A model generated the notes under the pieces. That model ran no database searches. It had not been told where the DNA came from and saw nothing but the letters and a program-made list of their open reading frames with translations. Shown here in pieces: positions 4,444 through 5,383 of a DNA stretch of 5,383 nt. The stretch spans positions 1 to 5,383 of the forward strand of contig JBBSGP010000117.1 of the NCBI GenBank assembly GCA_038253885.1. The letters are read 5' to 3'. Each line of letters starts with the position of its first letter. Within the stretch, counting starts at the first letter, position 1. The position numbers and the translations under genes are program-made. The stretch comes from JALZAQ01 sp038253885. Its GTDB lineage: Bacteria > Gemmatimonadota > Gemmatimonadetes > Gemmatimonadales > Gemmatimonadaceae.

Positions 4444-5383
4444 CGGTTCGACCGCGTCCCGGGGACCCGCCGATAACCGAGGCGCTGGTCGCCGAGCACG
4501 GCCTCACGCTGGACGAATTCGACCGACTCCGTCAGATGCTGGGACGAGCTCCGACCTTCACCGAGCTCGGAATCGTCAGCGCGCTCTGGAACGAGCACTG
4601 CTCGTACAAGCACTCGCGGCCGCTGTTGCGCACCCTGCCCACGGATGCGCCGTGGATACTGCAGGGGCCGGGCGAAAATGCCGGCGTGATCGCGGTCGGC
4701 GACGGCCTCGCGGTCGCCTTCAAGATCGAGTCCCACAATCATCCGTCCGCGGTCGAGCCGTACCAGGGCGCAGCGACCGGCGTTGGAGGAATACTCCGGG
4801 ACGTCTTCACCATGGGGGCGCGTCCGATCGCTCTCCTCAACTCGCTTCGATTTGGCTCTCTCGACTCACCCCGCGCCCGCTACCTGTTCGGTGGAGTGGT
4901 CAAGGGGATCGGGGATTACGGGAATTGCGTCGGCGTTCCCACCGTCGCTGGCGACGTGATGTTCGATGATTCCTACGCGGGCAATCCTCTCGTGAACGCC
5001 ATGTGCGTCGGTCTTCTTCACGAGAGCGACATCATCCGCGCCAGAGCGGAGGGAGTGGGCAATCCGATCATGGCTGTTGGCGCGCGGACCGGCCGGGATG
5101 GAATTCATGGCGCGTCCTTCGCGTCCGAGCGTCTGTCCGATGCGAGTGAGGCCAAGCGTCCTCGCGTCCAGGTCGGCGATCCTTTTACCGAGAAGCTGCT
5201 GCTCGAGGCGAGCCTCGAGCTCATCCGAAGCGGCCACATCGTCGCCATCCAGGACATGGGAGCGGCCGGTCTGACCTCGTCGTCGGCCGAGATGGCGGCG
5301 CGCGGCGATGTCGGTGTGACCATCGATACATCCAGAGTGCCCGTGCGAGAGAGCGGTATGACGCCGTACGAGATCCTCCTCAG
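4440..5383 (+). CDS. purL: Phosphoribosylformylglycinamidine synthase subunit PurL, small type (5' part)
   Basis: Synthetase subunit that, with PurS and PurQ, converts FGAR, ATP and glutamine-derived ammonia to FGAM. The first 314 codons are present, open to the right edge (small PurL is usually about 720-760 residues). The N-terminus, with ITEALVAEHGLTLDEFDRL (12-30) and FTELGIVSALWNEHCSYKHS (40-59), is standard; His53 in NEHCSYK is the position described as the catalytic histidine in this family. Next come GPGENAGV (76-83), the metal/ATP-site block ESHNHPSAVEPYQGAATG (97-114), RDVFTMGARP (120-129), QVGDPFTEKLLLEA (244-257) and IQDMGAAGL (270-278). ATG 4440 is chosen because it matches the family N-terminus and overlaps the gene X stop in ATGA. 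No clear Shine-Dalgarno precedes it, unlike the other genes here, so translation probably relies on coupling to gene X. Confidence 0.96.
   Translation, partial: MTVRPRPGDPPITEALVAEHGLTLDEFDRLRQMLGRAPTFTELGIVSALWNEHCSYKHSRPLLRTLPTDAPWILQGPGENAGVIAVGDGLAVAFKIESHNHPSAVEPYQGAATGVGGILRDVFTMGARPIALLNSLRFGSLDSPRARYLFGGVVKGIGDYGNCVGVPTVAGDVMFDDSYAGNPLVNAMCVGLLHESDIIRARAEGVGNPIMAVGARTGRDGIHGASFASERLSDASEAKRPRVQVGDPFTEKLLLEASLELIRSGHIVAIQDMGAAGLTSSSAEMAARGDVGVTIDTSRVPVRESGMTPYEILL

Noticed and set aside
5201..5220. Inverted repeat GCTCGAGGC/GCCTCGAGC in purL
   Set aside because: It arises from repeated Leu-Glu codons (CTCGAG) in the conserved LLLEASLEL helix. The 2-base spacer makes a tight hairpin, and there is no regulatory context.

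Overview
This 5.4-kb window is part of a GC-rich bacterial chromosome carrying one dense, all plus-strand operon. It holds seven genes plus the tail of an eighth: purB (tail), purC, psd, pssA, purS, purQ, an unrecognised exported-protein gene (called X here), and the 5' 40% or so of purL, which runs off the right edge. The three-part FGAM synthetase (separate PurS, PurQ and small PurL), the SPase-I-type signal peptide, the BamE/SmpA-like fold of X and the phosphatidylethanolamine genes point to a diderm bacterium. I suspect Gemmatimonadota or a similar GC-rich phylum, but that assignment comes from memory and overall style and has not been tested.

Layout: bases 1-100 are the 3' end of purB; 97-1044 purC; 1041-1691 psd; 1688-2620 pssA; 2617-2889 purS; 2886-3578 purQ; a 16-base gap; 3595-4443 gene X; 4440-5383 purL (incomplete). 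Six of the seven junctions are 4-base ATGA or GTGA stop/start overlaps. The only real gap precedes gene X. I see no promoter, terminator, RNA gene, mobile element or CRISPR array, and no intergenic stretch longer than 16 bases.

Functionally, PurS, PurQ and PurL together convert FGAR to FGAM (step 4 of de novo IMP synthesis). PurC makes SAICAR, and PurB releases fumarate from SAICAR (and from adenylosuccinate). Inserted among them are pssA and psd, the two consecutive steps from CDP-diacylglycerol plus serine to phosphatidylethanolamine. Nucleotide and membrane-lipid synthesis therefore appear to be co-transcribed.

The least ordinary element is gene X. It encodes a secreted protein with a BamE/SmpA-like N-terminal domain and a long Ala/Pro/Val/Ser-rich region, sits between two subunits of one enzyme complex, and is translationally coupled to purL. 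No good Shine-Dalgarno is visible before purL, and a small GC hairpin occupies that region, so purL expression may depend on ribosomes finishing gene X.
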